DNA of 64,000 nucleotides from Aeromicrobium endophyticum (GTDB lineage Bacteria > Actinomycetota > Actinomycetes > Propionibacteriales > Nocardioidaceae): assembly GCF_003586285.1 (NCBI RefSeq), contig NZ_QUBR01000001.1, forward strand, positions 1,302,001-1,366,000, read 5' to 3'. Numbering within the stretch: position 1 is the stretch's first letter; each line of letters begins with the position of its first letter. The notes under the pieces were generated by a model. That model did not search any database and was not told the DNA's origin. It saw only the letters and a list, made by a program, of their open reading frames with translations. Below are positions 33,116 to 41,277 of this stretch, piece by piece. The position numbers were made by a program, and so were the translations under genes.

Positions 33116-34586
33116 CGTCGCCGTCGGCGTCGACCTGCTTGAGCCCCTTGCCGAGCCGCGACGAGCGGTGTCCGTACGCGAAGTAGACGACGAAGCCGAT
33201 CGCGAGCCAGATCAGGAAGCGGACCCACGTCTCGACCGACAGGTTGACCATCAGCCACAGGCAGGCAGCGATCGACAGGATCGGGATGAGCGGCACGCCC
33301 GGCACGCGGAACGGACGGTCGAGGTCGGCGCGGGTGCGGCGCAGGATGATGACGCCCGCCGACACGACGACGAAGGCGAACAGCGTGCCGATGCTGACGA
33401 GCTTGGACAGCTCGGAGAGCGGGACGAAGCCGGCCAGCACCGCGACGAACACGCCGGTCAGGATCGTGATGCGGTACGGGGTGCCGAACCGCGGGTGCAC
33501 CTTGGCCAGGCCGACCGGCAGCAGCCCGTCGCGCGACATCGCGAACAGCACGCGCGACTGCCCCAGCATCAGCACGAGCACGACCGTCGTGAGGCCGGCG
33601 ACGGCGCCCACGGAGATCAGCTTGCTGGCCCAGTCGAGGTCGTTGGCCTTGAAGGCCTCGGCGAGCGGGGCGGCCGTGTTCATCCGCTCGTCGCTGTACT
33701 TGAGCATGCCCGTGACGACGAACGACACGGCGGCGTAGAGCACCGTGACGATCGCGAGCGAGCCGAGGATGCCGCGAGGCATGTCGCGCTGGGGGTTCTT
33801 GGTCTCCTCGGCCGACGTGGCGACGATGTCGAAGCCGATGAAGGCGAAGAACACGACCGACGCGGCGGCGATGATGCCGTAGACCCCGAACACCGTCGGA
33901 TCGACGCCGAAGACCGACTGCAGCAGCGTCGAGTCGAGGCCCGACTCGCCCTTGCTGGGCTGGGAGTCGGGGATGAACGGGGTGTAGTTCGACATCTTGA
34001 TGAAGAACAGACCGGCCACGATCACGAACGTCACGACGGCGACCTTGACGATGACCAGGACGCTCGTGAAGCGTCCGGACAGCTTGGTCCCGAGGACGCC
34101 CAGCGCCGTCAGCGCCAGGACGATCGCGATCGCGCCGAAGTCGGGGATGGCCTCGTCACCGGCGAGCCACGTGGGCAGGTCGAACAGCGACTGCAGGTAG
34201 GCCGACCATCCGCGGGCCACCACGGCGGCACCGAGCGCGAGCTCGAGCACGAGGTCCCAGCCGATGATCCACGCGATCAGCTCGCCGAGCGTCGCGTACG
34301 AGAAGGTGTAGGCGCTGCCCGCCACCGGGACGGTCGAGGCGAACTCGGCGTAGCAGAGGGCTGCCAGGCCGCACACGATGCCGGCGATGACGAACGAGAT
34401 GACGATCGCCGGGCCCGCGTTGCTGTAGGCCTGCTCGCCCGTGAGCACGAAGATGCCGGTGCCGACCATGACGCCGACGCCGAAGACCGTCAGGTCCCAG
34501 GCCGAGAGCTCCTTCTTGAGCCGGGTCTCGGGCTCGTCGGTCTCCGCGATCGAGCGCTCGACGGACTTGATGCGGAAGAGATCCAT
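33093..34586 (-). CDS. APC family amino-acid permease
   Basis: This is a 497-residue transporter with about twelve helices. Helix 1 contains GVGVMVGTGIFVLTG, the substrate-binding glycine motif of the CAT/APC group. FIGFDIVATSAEETKNPQRDMPRGI is the conserved loop (here FIGFDIVATSAEE then NPQRDMPRGI). This is the cationic amino-acid transporter-like branch (YfnA/YhdG). It works as a secondary proton-coupled importer. It stands alone, between TetR and a dispersed palindrome. Confidence 0.92.
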   Translation of the reverse strand: MDLFRIKSVERSIAETDEPETRLKKELSAWDLTVFGVGVMVGTGIFVLTGEQAYSNAGPAIVISFVIAGIVCGLAALCYAEFASTVPVAGSAYTFSYATLGELIAWIIGWDLVLELALGAAVVARGWSAYLQSLFDLPTWLAGDEAIPDFGAIAIVLALTALGVLGTKLSGRFTSVLVIVKVAVVTFVIVAGLFFIKMSNYTPFIPDSQPSKGESGLDSTLLQSVFGVDPTVFGVYGIIAAASVVFFAFIGFDIVATSAEETKNPQRDMPRGILGSLAIVTVLYAAVSFVVTGMLKYSDERMNTAAPLAEAFKANDLDWASKLISVGAVAGLTTVVLVLMLGQSRVLFAMSRDGLLPVGLAKVHPRFGTPYRITILTGVFVAVLAGFVPLSELSKLVSIGTLFAFVVVSAGVIILRRTRADLDRPFRVPGVPLIPILSIAACLWLMVNLSVETWVRFLIWLAIGFVVYFAYGHRSSRLGKGLKQVDADGDVSGGPST

Positions 34587-34622
34587 CCGGACATCCTGTG
34601 GCGTCCGGGATGAACACGCAAC

Positions 34623-34685
34623 CGCGATGTGTGACGCCCACGGCGTGACGGGACACCGATGACGCCGTGGGCGTCACACTCCGCG
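34623..34685. repeat. dispersed long palindrome, copy 2
   Basis: Inverted arms of 26 bp with three mismatches (34623-34648 and 34660-34685) surround an 11-base centre. The arm sequence GTGACGCCCACGGCGT is the same as in copy 1 at 21020-21078, as is the spacing. It lies between the start of the permease gene and the end of the DUF1206 gene. Confidence 0.75.
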
Positions 34686-34691
34686 AAGGGG

Positions 34692-35504
34692 TCAGCGCGT
34701 GCGGGGGTTCTTGGCCCAGGCGAAGCAGTACAGCCCGAAGGCCGCGAGCCCGATGGCGACGGCGCTCAGCAGGTACGGACCGAAGGGCTGGTCGCGGACG
34801 GTCTTCAGCGCGTCGTCGAGGCCACCGGCCTTCTCGGGGTCGTACGCCAGCGCCGCCCAGCCGAACAGGATGCCGACGACACCGACCGCGACGCCCTTCG
34901 CGACGTAGCCGACCCGGCCCAGCACGATCACGGCCGAGCCGGAGTCGCCGCTGGTGGCGGGGCCCTCGAGGTCGTGGGTGAACGACTCGGTCACGCCGCG
35001 GTGCACCTGCCGCACCCCCACGGCGATGATCGCGACGGCGAGCACGGCGACCAGCGTGCGTCCTGCAGGCGCGCCGAGCAGGTCGGCCGTGAGACCCTCC
35101 TCCTTCGAGTCCCCTCCGCCCCCTCCGCCCGATCCGCCGGCGATCTTGGCCGCCGAGAGGGCGAGCGCGGCGTAGACGACGACCCGGCCGGCCGCACCGA
35201 CACGCTTGCGCACCCGCTTGGCGCCGTCCTCGCCGGCGTACCCCCAGATGGCGGTGCCGAGCTGCCACAGGGCCAGCGCGACCAGGCCGATCGTGGTGAC
35301 CCACAGCATCGTGCGTCCGAACGGCTGCTCGGCGAGCGTCTTCAGGGCCCCGCCGCTGCTGGCGTCGCCGCCGCCGGACCACGCGACCTGCAGGGCGATG
35401 CCCGCAACGATCAGGTGCACGACGCCGTAGGCCACCAGGCCCACCCGGGCCCCGTGCTTGAGCAGGTCGCTGTGCCGCGCCCGCTGGGCGCTCGTGCCGG
35501 TCAT
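34692..35504 (-). CDS. DUF1206 membrane protein
   Basis: This is a 270-residue protein with three repeated units, each a helix pair, characteristic of DUF1206. Recurring motifs are GLVAYGVVHLIVAG, VGYVAKGVAVGVVG and the QPFGRTMLW / QPFGPYLLS pair. A Gly-rich loop lies near 120-130. The function is unknown. The ATG overlaps the stop of the upstream SDR-DUF2867 gene (ATGA), so the two are co-translated. Confidence 0.85.
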   Translation of the reverse strand: MTGTSAQRARHSDLLKHGARVGLVAYGVVHLIVAGIALQVAWSGGGDASSGGALKTLAEQPFGRTMLWVTTIGLVALALWQLGTAIWGYAGEDGAKRVRKRVGAAGRVVVYAALALSAAKIAGGSGGGGGGDSKEEGLTADLLGAPAGRTLVAVLAVAIIAVGVRQVHRGVTESFTHDLEGPATSGDSGSAVIVLGRVGYVAKGVAVGVVGILFGWAALAYDPEKAGGLDDALKTVRDQPFGPYLLSAVAIGLAAFGLYCFAWAKNPRTR

Positions 35505-36988
35505 GCTCGGTCCCTCCCGGCCTCGAGAGCCTCGGCCGCGCGCGCGATGTTGCGCTGCATGCCGCCGAACACGATGCCGTGGAACGGGTAGATCGACCAC
35601 CAGTACAGCTGGCCGAGCAGGCCCTTGGGGGCGAACAGCGCCCGGTGGTGGAACGTGGTCGTGCCACCGTCGGTGGAGCCGACCTGCATCTCCAGCCAGG
35701 CCAGACCGGGCAGGCGCATCTCGGCCCGCAGGCGCAGGAACGTCGAGTCGTCGGTCTCCTCGACGCGCCAGAAGTCGACGACGTCGCCCACGGCCAGGTC
35801 GCGGGGGTTGCGCCGGCCGCGTCGCAGCCCCGGGCCGCCGACGATCCGGTCGAGCACGCCGCGCACCCACCAGGCCAGCGACCACGAGTACCAGCCGTTG
35901 CGGCCGCCGATGCCCTCGATGACGGTCCACAGGGCCTCGGGGCTCGCGTCGACCTCACGGGTGCGCTCGTCCTTGTAGAGCGAGCCGCCGGCCCAGTCGG
36001 GATCGGTGGGCAGGCCCTCGGCCGGGGCGCCGGCCGTCGCGGCGGACGACCAGCTGGTGGGCACGTCGAGGTCCTGGATCTTGGTCAGGGCCAGCTCGAC
36101 CGAACGGTCGAAGTCGATCAGGCCCTCGGGCGGGTCGGGCACGTACTGCGTGATGTCGGTGTCCCCGGCCACGACGGTGTTGCGCAGCGACTCGACGAGG
36201 GGGCGCGCCAGGCTCGCGGGGACGGGCGTGATGAGGCCGATCCAGTGGCTCGACAGGCCGGGCGACAGCATCGGCACCTTCAGCACCCGACGCTTCGGGA
36301 GGCCCGAGATCTGCGCGAACCGCTGCATCAGGTCGAGGTACGTCAGCACCTCCGGACCGCCGATGTCGAAGCGCCGGCTCACCTCGGACGGCATGTCGGC
36401 CGAGCCGACCAGGTAGCGCAGCACGTCGCGGATCGCGATGGGCTGGATGCGGGTGTTGACCCACTTCGGCGTCACCATGACGGGCAGCCGCTCGGTGAGG
36501 TAGCGCAGCATCTCGAACGACGCGGAGCCCGAGCCGATCACGACGCCGGCCTGCAGGACGGTCGTCGGCACGCCCGATGCGAGCAGGACGTCACCCACCT
36601 CGCCGCGCGAGCTGAGGTGCTCGGACAGCTCCTCGTCCTCCGGGATCATCCCGCCCAGGTAGACGATGCGGCTGACGCCGGCGTCCTTCGCGGCGTCGGC
36701 GAAGCGCTGCGCCATGTCGTGCTCGGTCTTGCCGAAGTCGTCACCCGTGCCGATCGAGTGCAGCAGGTAGTAGAGGACGTCGACGTCCTCCATCGCGGCG
36801 CGCACGTCGGCATCGCTCGTGCCGTCGCCGACCGCGATCTCGACGTCGTGCGACCACGCGTGGGCCCGGGCCTTGCGCTCGTCGCGCACCATGACGCGGA
36901 CGGTGTGGCCGGCCTCGAGCAGCTGCGGCACGAGCCGGCCCCCGACGTAGCCCGTGGCGCCGGTGACGAGACTGCGGGGGGATGACAT
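35501..36988 (-). CDS. atypical SDR (NAD(P)H-binding) fused to DUF2867
   Basis: This 495-residue protein has an NmrA/atypical-SDR domain (TGATGYVGG at 9-17, GVSRIVYLGGM, then GGPEVLTYLDLMQ) to about residue 300. A C-terminal DUF2867 START-like domain follows (SWSLAWWVRGVLDRIVGGPG, YWWSIYPFHGIVFGGM). This fusion is common in actinobacteria and proteobacteria, often near membrane or sugar genes, but its reaction is not established. AACACT lies six bases before the ATG. It forms an operon with the DUF1206 gene. Confidence 0.85.
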   Translation of the reverse strand: MSSPRSLVTGATGYVGGRLVPQLLEAGHTVRVMVRDERKARAHAWSHDVEIAVGDGTSDADVRAAMEDVDVLYYLLHSIGTGDDFGKTEHDMAQRFADAAKDAGVSRIVYLGGMIPEDEELSEHLSSRGEVGDVLLASGVPTTVLQAGVVIGSGSASFEMLRYLTERLPVMVTPKWVNTRIQPIAIRDVLRYLVGSADMPSEVSRRFDIGGPEVLTYLDLMQRFAQISGLPKRRVLKVPMLSPGLSSHWIGLITPVPASLARPLVESLRNTVVAGDTDITQYVPDPPEGLIDFDRSVELALTKIQDLDVPTSWSSAATAGAPAEGLPTDPDWAGGSLYKDERTREVDASPEALWTVIEGIGGRNGWYSWSLAWWVRGVLDRIVGGPGLRRGRRNPRDLAVGDVVDFWRVEETDDSTFLRLRAEMRLPGLAWLEMQVGSTDGGTTTFHHRALFAPKGLLGQLYWWSIYPFHGIVFGGMQRNIARAAEALEAGRDRA

Positions 36989-37104
36989 CCCCCCAGTGTT
37001 GGCGACGCGGACGCTCGCCGCACTTTCTTCACCCACCCCTGCCGGGACCCCACGGGCTCGCGGGAAACCGGCAACCGTGCGGTGGCGGGCGATACCGTCG
37101 AGGC

Positions 37105-37404
37105 ATGACGAGCTTCTCCCCGGACGTGGTGGGCGCGATCCTCCACCACATGAACGACGACCACACCGACGACAGCCTGACGATCGTCCGCGCCTTCGCC
37201 GATCCCGCCGCCGAGGCAGCGACCATGACCGGCGTCGACGCCGAGGGCGGCACGTGGGACGTCGTGGTCGACGGACGCACGCGGTCGCATACCGTGCCGT
37301 GGCTCGGCCAGGTGGTCGAGCGCGCCGACATCCGCCGCGAGGTCGTGCGGCTGCACGACGCGGCCGTCGCCGAGCTCGGCCTGCCGGCCCGCGAGGCGCA
37401 CTGA
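37105..37404 (+). CDS. DUF2470 domain protein
   Basis: This 99-residue protein is a lone DUF2470 domain. The hallmark HHMNDDHTDD (14-23) resembles the C-terminal domain of HugZ-type haem oxygenases, which hold haem via a histidine. TACCGT lies six bases before the ATG. Its stop overlaps the start of the OsmC-family gene (TGATG). A haem- or flavin-related redox role is inferred, not shown. Confidence 0.83.
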   Translation: MTSFSPDVVGAILHHMNDDHTDDSLTIVRAFADPAAEAATMTGVDAEGGTWDVVVDGRTRSHTVPWLGQVVERADIRREVVRLHDAAVAELGLPAREAH

Positions 37405-37832
37405 TGTCGGGCGACACCGAGCGCAGCGTCGAGCTCACCCGCACGGGACCGTCGCGCTACCGGGCCACCAACGTGCGCGGCACGACGCTCGACATCGGCG
37501 ACGGCTCGACCGACGACTTCACCCCCGTCGAGCTGCTGCTCGTCGCGCTCGCCGGGTGCACGGCGCTGACGGTCGACCCGCTGGTGGCGCGGCGGGCCGA
37601 GCCCGAGACGTTCGACGTCCACACGCGCGCCGACAAGATCCGCGACGAGCTGGGCAACCACCTCGTCGACCTGCTGATGCGCTTCGACGTCGCCTTCCCC
37701 GACGGCGACGACGGTGAGCGGGCGCGGGCGCTGCTGCCCGACGCGATCGCGAAGGCCGAGGACCGGCTGTGCACCGTGGCCCGCACCCTGGCGATCGGTG
37801 CCGTGGCGGACGTCGAGATCAACGACGTCTAG
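37404..37832 (+). CDS. OsmC family peroxidase-like protein
   Basis: This is a 142-residue OsmC/Ohr fold protein. Both redox cysteines are present: C52 in LAGCTALTV and C123 in EDRLCTVART. With E43 nearby these form the thiol peroxidase site. It may detoxify organic hydroperoxides; the actinobacterial YhfA-like branch is less studied. It is translationally coupled to the DUF2470 gene, suggesting a shared oxidative or haem context. Confidence 0.88.
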   Translation: MSGDTERSVELTRTGPSRYRATNVRGTTLDIGDGSTDDFTPVELLLVALAGCTALTVDPLVARRAEPETFDVHTRADKIRDELGNHLVDLLMRFDVAFPDGDDGERARALLPDAIAKAEDRLCTVARTLAIGAVADVEINDV

Positions 37833-37841
37833 CAGCGCCCC

Positions 37842-38162
37842 TCAGGCGTGGTGGTGGACCCTGACGTCCTGGTACGCGAAGCGGTTCGGGAAGTAGTGGG
37901 GTGCGGACGGCTGCCCGGTGCGCTCGACCGGCCCCGGATCGTCCGGCAGGGCGACGCACGGACGCTCGCACCAGTCGTTGCGACGGACGAGGCGGTCGTC
38001 GACGATCGTGCCGAAGTAGTGTCCGTCGAGGTCGACGACCTCGTTGTCCTCCCACGGCAGGCACGCGATGCGGTGTCCGTCGAGGTCGAAGACGTGCGGA
38101 TCGGACCAGGTGCGGCGGAAGGCGACCGGCCGTCCCCCCATGTCGAACAAGTACACGCTCAT
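37842..38162 (-). CDS. 4-fold beta-flower domain protein
   Basis: This 106-residue protein has repeated short beta units, each with a D-hydrophobic-x-G-x turn (YLFDMGGRPVAF, HVFDLDGHRIACL, EVVDLDGHYFGTI). This is the pattern of the small four-fold beta-flower family. A C-terminal Arg/His-rich tail follows. The start at 38162 (MSVYLF) matches the family N-terminus better than the Met four codons upstream. The function is unknown. Confidence 0.7.
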   Translation of the reverse strand: MSVYLFDMGGRPVAFRRTWSDPHVFDLDGHRIACLPWEDNEVVDLDGHYFGTIVDDRLVRRNDWCERPCVALPDDPGPVERTGQPSAPHYFPNRFAYQDVRVHHHA

Positions 38163-38222
38163 CGCTGCTGACAATCCTTCCCCTCGCCCTCGACGGTACG
38201 AGGCGACGACGCGATTCGGGGG

Positions 38223-38247
38223 AATTTGGTGTCCGACACCTGAAATT
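38223..38247 (-). terminator. hairpin after the VOC-protein gene
   Basis: GGTGTC-C-GACACC (38228-38240) is flanked by AATTT and AAATT and lies just past the stop of the minus-strand VOC gene. It has AT-rich ends, unusual in this GC-rich sequence, and probably acts as a terminator. Confidence 0.5.
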
Positions 38248-38259
38248 GGCTCGAACGAA

Positions 38260-38733
38260 CTAGTCCGTCTGGGCCGCGAACGCGTCCTCGAGGGCCTGGA
38301 CGTCGAGCCGGTCCATCGCCATCATCGCCGCCTGGGCGCGCCCGGCGGCCTCGCGGTCGGGATCTCCGAGCAGGCGGTGCAGCGTCGTGGGGACGATCTG
38401 CCAGCTCAGCCCGAAGGCGTCGACGAGCCAGCCGCACCGGCTCTGGCGTCCGCCGCCGGCGATCAAGGCGTCGGAGATCGCGTCGATCTCGTGCTGCGTC
38501 TCGACGCTGACCGCCAGCGAGAACGCCTCGGTCATCGGGAAGTGCGGTCCGCCGTTCATGAGCGTCAGCCGCTGTCCCTGCAGGCTGATCTCGCCGATGA
38601 ACAGCGTGCCGTCGGGGTGACGCTGCTCGCCGAGCAGCTCGGCGGAGTCGAAGATCGAGAGGTAGCGCTCGATCGCGGCCTCGGCGTTCGCGTCGAACCA
38701 CAGGAACGGCGTGACGGTGATGTGACTGACCAT
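38260..38733 (-). CDS. VOC superfamily protein (PhnB-like)
   Basis: This 157-residue protein of the glyoxalase/VOC fold belongs to the PhnB/3-demethylubiquinone-methyltransferase-like group. Visible landmarks are TPFLWFDANAEAAIERY, LTLMNGGPHFPMTEAFSLAVS and CGWLVDAFGLSWQIVP. The binding site is not assigned; these proteins are often annotated from fold only. It stands alone. Confidence 0.85.
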   Translation of the reverse strand: MVSHITVTPFLWFDANAEAAIERYLSIFDSAELLGEQRHPDGTLFIGEISLQGQRLTLMNGGPHFPMTEAFSLAVSVETQHEIDAISDALIAGGGRQSRCGWLVDAFGLSWQIVPTTLHRLLGDPDREAAGRAQAAMMAMDRLDVQALEDAFAAQTD

Positions 38734-38787
38734 GGGATCCGGTCTATCACCGCCCGCCGTCCGGTGGGGGTGGTTCGGTGCAGCCGG

Positions 38788-39645
38788 TCAGTGCAGCGAG
38801 AGGTTGGGGTCGTGCGGGCCCTTGGGCTCGACCCAGAAGTCGAGCGCGAGGTCGGACTCCTCGCCGCCGTTGAGGTAGACCGAGAAGTCGGTGACCCCGG
38901 CCTCCTCGAGCACGTCGTCGTCGATGAAGAAGTTGCCGGTGCACTCGCGGCTCGGACGCGTGAGGATCTCGTAGGCCGCGTCGGCCATGATCGACGGCTT
39001 GCGCGAGTGCGTCGTGAGGCCGGGGCCGACGACGTTGCGCACGGCCGCGGTGTCGATCGCGGTGCGGGGCCACAGCGAGTTGGCGGCGATGCCGAGCTCG
39101 CGCAGCTCCTCGCTGAGCCCGAGGGTCACCAGGCTCATCCCGAACTTGGCGATCGTGTACGCCGTGGCGGTCGAGAACCACTTGGGGTCGAGGGTGATGG
39201 GCGGCGACAGCGTCAGGACGTGCGCGTTGTCGGCGGCGGCGAGGTGGTCGATGCACGACTTGGCCAGCAGGAACGACCCGCGCGAGTTGATGTCGTTCAT
39301 CAGGTCGTACTTCTTCATCGTCACGTCGCGGGTGCTCGACAGGTCGATCGCCGAGGCGTTGTTGACGACGATGTCGATGCCGCCGAAGGCCTCGGCCGTG
39401 CGGGCGACGGCGTCGAGCACGAAGGCGTCGTCGCGGATGTCCCCGACCAGCGGCAGCGCATGCCCGCCGGCCTCCTCGATCGCCGCGGCCGCGGTGTGGA
39501 TCGTGCCGGGCAGGGACGGGTGGGGCTCGGTCGTCTTGGCCAGGAGTGCGACGTTGGCGCCGTCCCGGGCGGCGCGCAGCGCGATCGCCTCGCCGATACC
39601 GCGACTGCCGCCGGACATGATGATGGTCTTGCCTGCGAGTGACAT
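38788..39645 (-). CDS. SDR family oxidoreductase, HSDL2-like
   Basis: This is a 285-residue SDR. It has the cofactor loop SGGSRGIG, an insert with LAKTTEPHPSLPGTIH, NNASAID and the catalytic AYTIAK. This insert and NNAS are typical of the hydroxysteroid-dehydrogenase-like-2 group associated with fatty-acid metabolism. The ATG at 39645 is chosen over 39651 because it lies seven bases after the -10 (CAAGAT at 39653-39658), whereas 39651 would overlap it. It shares an operator with the divergent enoyl-CoA hydratase. Confidence 0.88.
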   Translation of the reverse strand: MSLAGKTIIMSGGSRGIGEAIALRAARDGANVALLAKTTEPHPSLPGTIHTAAAAIEEAGGHALPLVGDIRDDAFVLDAVARTAEAFGGIDIVVNNASAIDLSSTRDVTMKKYDLMNDINSRGSFLLAKSCIDHLAAADNAHVLTLSPPITLDPKWFSTATAYTIAKFGMSLVTLGLSEELRELGIAANSLWPRTAIDTAAVRNVVGPGLTTHSRKPSIMADAAYEILTRPSRECTGNFFIDDDVLEEAGVTDFSVYLNGGEESDLALDFWVEPKGPHDPNLSLH

Positions 39646-39652
39646 GCCCATG

Positions 39653-39697
39653 ATCTTGCCACCACTACTGTCACGATGGCCAGGGATCACCTAGCCT
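39653..39697. promoter_or_regulatory. divergent SDR / enoyl-CoA hydratase promoters with operator TTGCCAC-CACTA-CTGTCAC
   Basis: The operator at 39656-39674 shares the 12 bases CACTACTGTCAC with the CoA-transferase site. The minus promoter has TGGCCA (39677-39682) and CAAGAT (39653-39658), 18 apart. The plus promoter has CTGTCA (39668-39673) and TAGCCT (39692-39697), 18 apart. The operator overlaps the minus -10 and the plus -35. Confidence 0.6.
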
Positions 39698-39703
39698 GTG
39701 CCC

Positions 39704-40459
39704 ATGAGCGATGCAGTCCTGGTCACGGACGCCGAGGGCGTCCGCACCATCACGTGGAACGACCCCGACCGGCTCAACGGCCTCACCGGCGTCATGCTCG
39801 ACATCGCGTCCGACGCGGTCGAGCAGCCTCCCGCCGGGACGCGCGTCATCGTCGTCACCGGCGCGGGTCGGGGCTTCTCGACGGGTGCGCGGCTCGACGG
39901 GCCGATCAGCGGCACCGAGCCGATGGACCGGGCCAACCGGCTGATCCGCGCGATCGTCGCGAGCCCCCTGCCGGTCGTGGCGGCCGTCAACGGACCCGCC
40001 GCCGGATTCGGCTGCTCGGTCGCCCTCGCGGCCGACATCGCGGTCGCCCAGGAGTCGGCGTACTTCCTGCTGCCGTTCACCAGCATCGGACTGATGCCGG
40101 ACGGCGGGACGACCGCGGTCGTCGCCGCCTCGGTAGGCCGCGCGAGGGCGTCGGCGATGGCCCTGATGGGCGAGCGGCTGCCGGCGTCCGAGGCGGCATC
40201 TGCCGGTCTGATCTACCGGGCCGTGCCCGATGACGACTTCGCCGCCGAGGTCGACCGCGTCGTCGACCGGCTGGCCCGCGGGGCGAGCGTGGCCTACCGC
40301 TCGACCAAGCAGGCGATCGCCGCCGCCACGCTGCCGCACCTCGACGAGGCGCTCGACCGCGAGCGCGACCAGCAGGTGCAGCTGTTCGACACCGCCGACT
40401 TCGCCGAGGGCACGACCGCCTTCATGGCCAAGCGCCCGCCCGTCTTCCAAGGACAGTGA
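39704..40459 (+). CDS. enoyl-CoA hydratase/isomerase family protein
   Basis: This is a 251-residue crotonase-fold protein. The CoA-binding oxyanion region is VNGPAAGFGCSVALAADI. The two catalytic glutamates of classical hydratases appear replaced: GFGCS has Cys/Ser where GGGCE is usual, and the second region reads SIGLMPDGGTT with Asp. It may be an isomerase or another crotonase activity. TAGCCT lies six bases before the ATG at 39704. The gene is followed by an overlapping nitroreductase. Confidence 0.87.
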   Translation: MSDAVLVTDAEGVRTITWNDPDRLNGLTGVMLDIASDAVEQPPAGTRVIVVTGAGRGFSTGARLDGPISGTEPMDRANRLIRAIVASPLPVVAAVNGPAAGFGCSVALAADIAVAQESAYFLLPFTSIGLMPDGGTTAVVAASVGRARASAMALMGERLPASEAASAGLIYRAVPDDDFAAEVDRVVDRLARGASVAYRSTKQAIAAATLPHLDEALDRERDQQVQLFDTADFAEGTTAFMAKRPPVFQGQ

Positions 40460-41172
40460 CCGTGACACAGGACGTAGCCGTGGACCCCGCCATGACCCAG
40501 TACGAGACGCTCGATCGTCTGCTCACCGCACGACGCAGCTGCCGCGGTTACCTGCCGGACGAGGTGCCGCGCGAGACGATCGAGCAGGTGCTGGCCGCGG
40601 CGCAGCACACCGCGTCGTGGTGCAACACGCAGCCGTGGAACGTTCACGTCGTGTCGGGCGAGGCCAAGGAGGCACTGTCGAAGGCCGCGGTCGACAACGT
40701 CATCGCGACGTTCGGCCAGCCGGCACCGTCCGACTTCCCGTTCCCTGCGGCCTACACGGGTGTCTACGACGAGCGGCGCAAGGAGGTCGGCTGGCAGCTG
40801 TACGAGGCGGTCGGCGTGCAGCGCGGCGACCGTGACGGGTCGGCCACACAGATGCTGCGCAACTTCGAGTTCTTCGGCGCCCCGCACGTCGCGATCATCA
40901 CGACCGATGCCGACCTCGGCGTCTACGGGGCGATCGACTGCGGGCTGTACGTCAACTCGTTCATGCTGGCGGCGCAGTCGCTGGGGCTCGGTACGTGCGC
41001 CCAGGCCGCGATCGCCCAGGTGACGCCCGCGGTGCGCACTGTGCTCGACCTGCCGGACGACCGCCGGGTCGTCTGCGGCATCTCGTTCGGTCGTCCCGAT
41101 CCCGACCACCCGACCGCCCGGTTCACCTCCACCCGGGCCCCCCTCGACGACGTCGTGACCTGGGTCGACTGA
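40456..41172 (+). CDS. nitroreductase family flavoprotein
   Basis: This is a 238-residue FMN oxidoreductase. Family features include RRSCRGYLPDEVP (FMN phosphate contact), AAQHTASWCNTQPW and GLGTCAQAAIA. These enzymes reduce nitro groups, quinones or activated double bonds. The GTG at 40456 overlaps the stop of the enoyl-CoA hydratase gene; a GTG at 40462 is an alternative. Co-expression with a hydratase and the beta-oxidation operator suggests that it reduces an unsaturated acyl or related substrate. Confidence 0.88.
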   Translation: MTVTQDVAVDPAMTQYETLDRLLTARRSCRGYLPDEVPRETIEQVLAAAQHTASWCNTQPWNVHVVSGEAKEALSKAAVDNVIATFGQPAPSDFPFPAAYTGVYDERRKEVGWQLYEAVGVQRGDRDGSATQMLRNFEFFGAPHVAIITTDADLGVYGAIDCGLYVNSFMLAAQSLGLGTCAQAAIAQVTPAVRTVLDLPDDRRVVCGISFGRPDPDHPTARFTSTRAPLDDVVTWVD

Positions 41173-41243
41173 GCGCTGAGGCCGCTTGCGGCGGCGGCGC
41201 CGCGAAGCGGGAGCGGTTCACGCCGAAGGCGTCAGTCTGCGAA

Positions 41244-41267
41244 GCCCGGTGAGCGATTCGCCCGGGC
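41244..41267. terminator. possible bidirectional terminator
   Basis: GCCCGG and CCGGGC arms with an inner GCGA-T-TCGC stem lie between convergent genes ending at 41172 and 41278. The remaining intergenic bases are GC-rich short repeats with no frame I can support. Confidence 0.4.
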
Positions 41268-41277
41268 CTGCCCCTCC

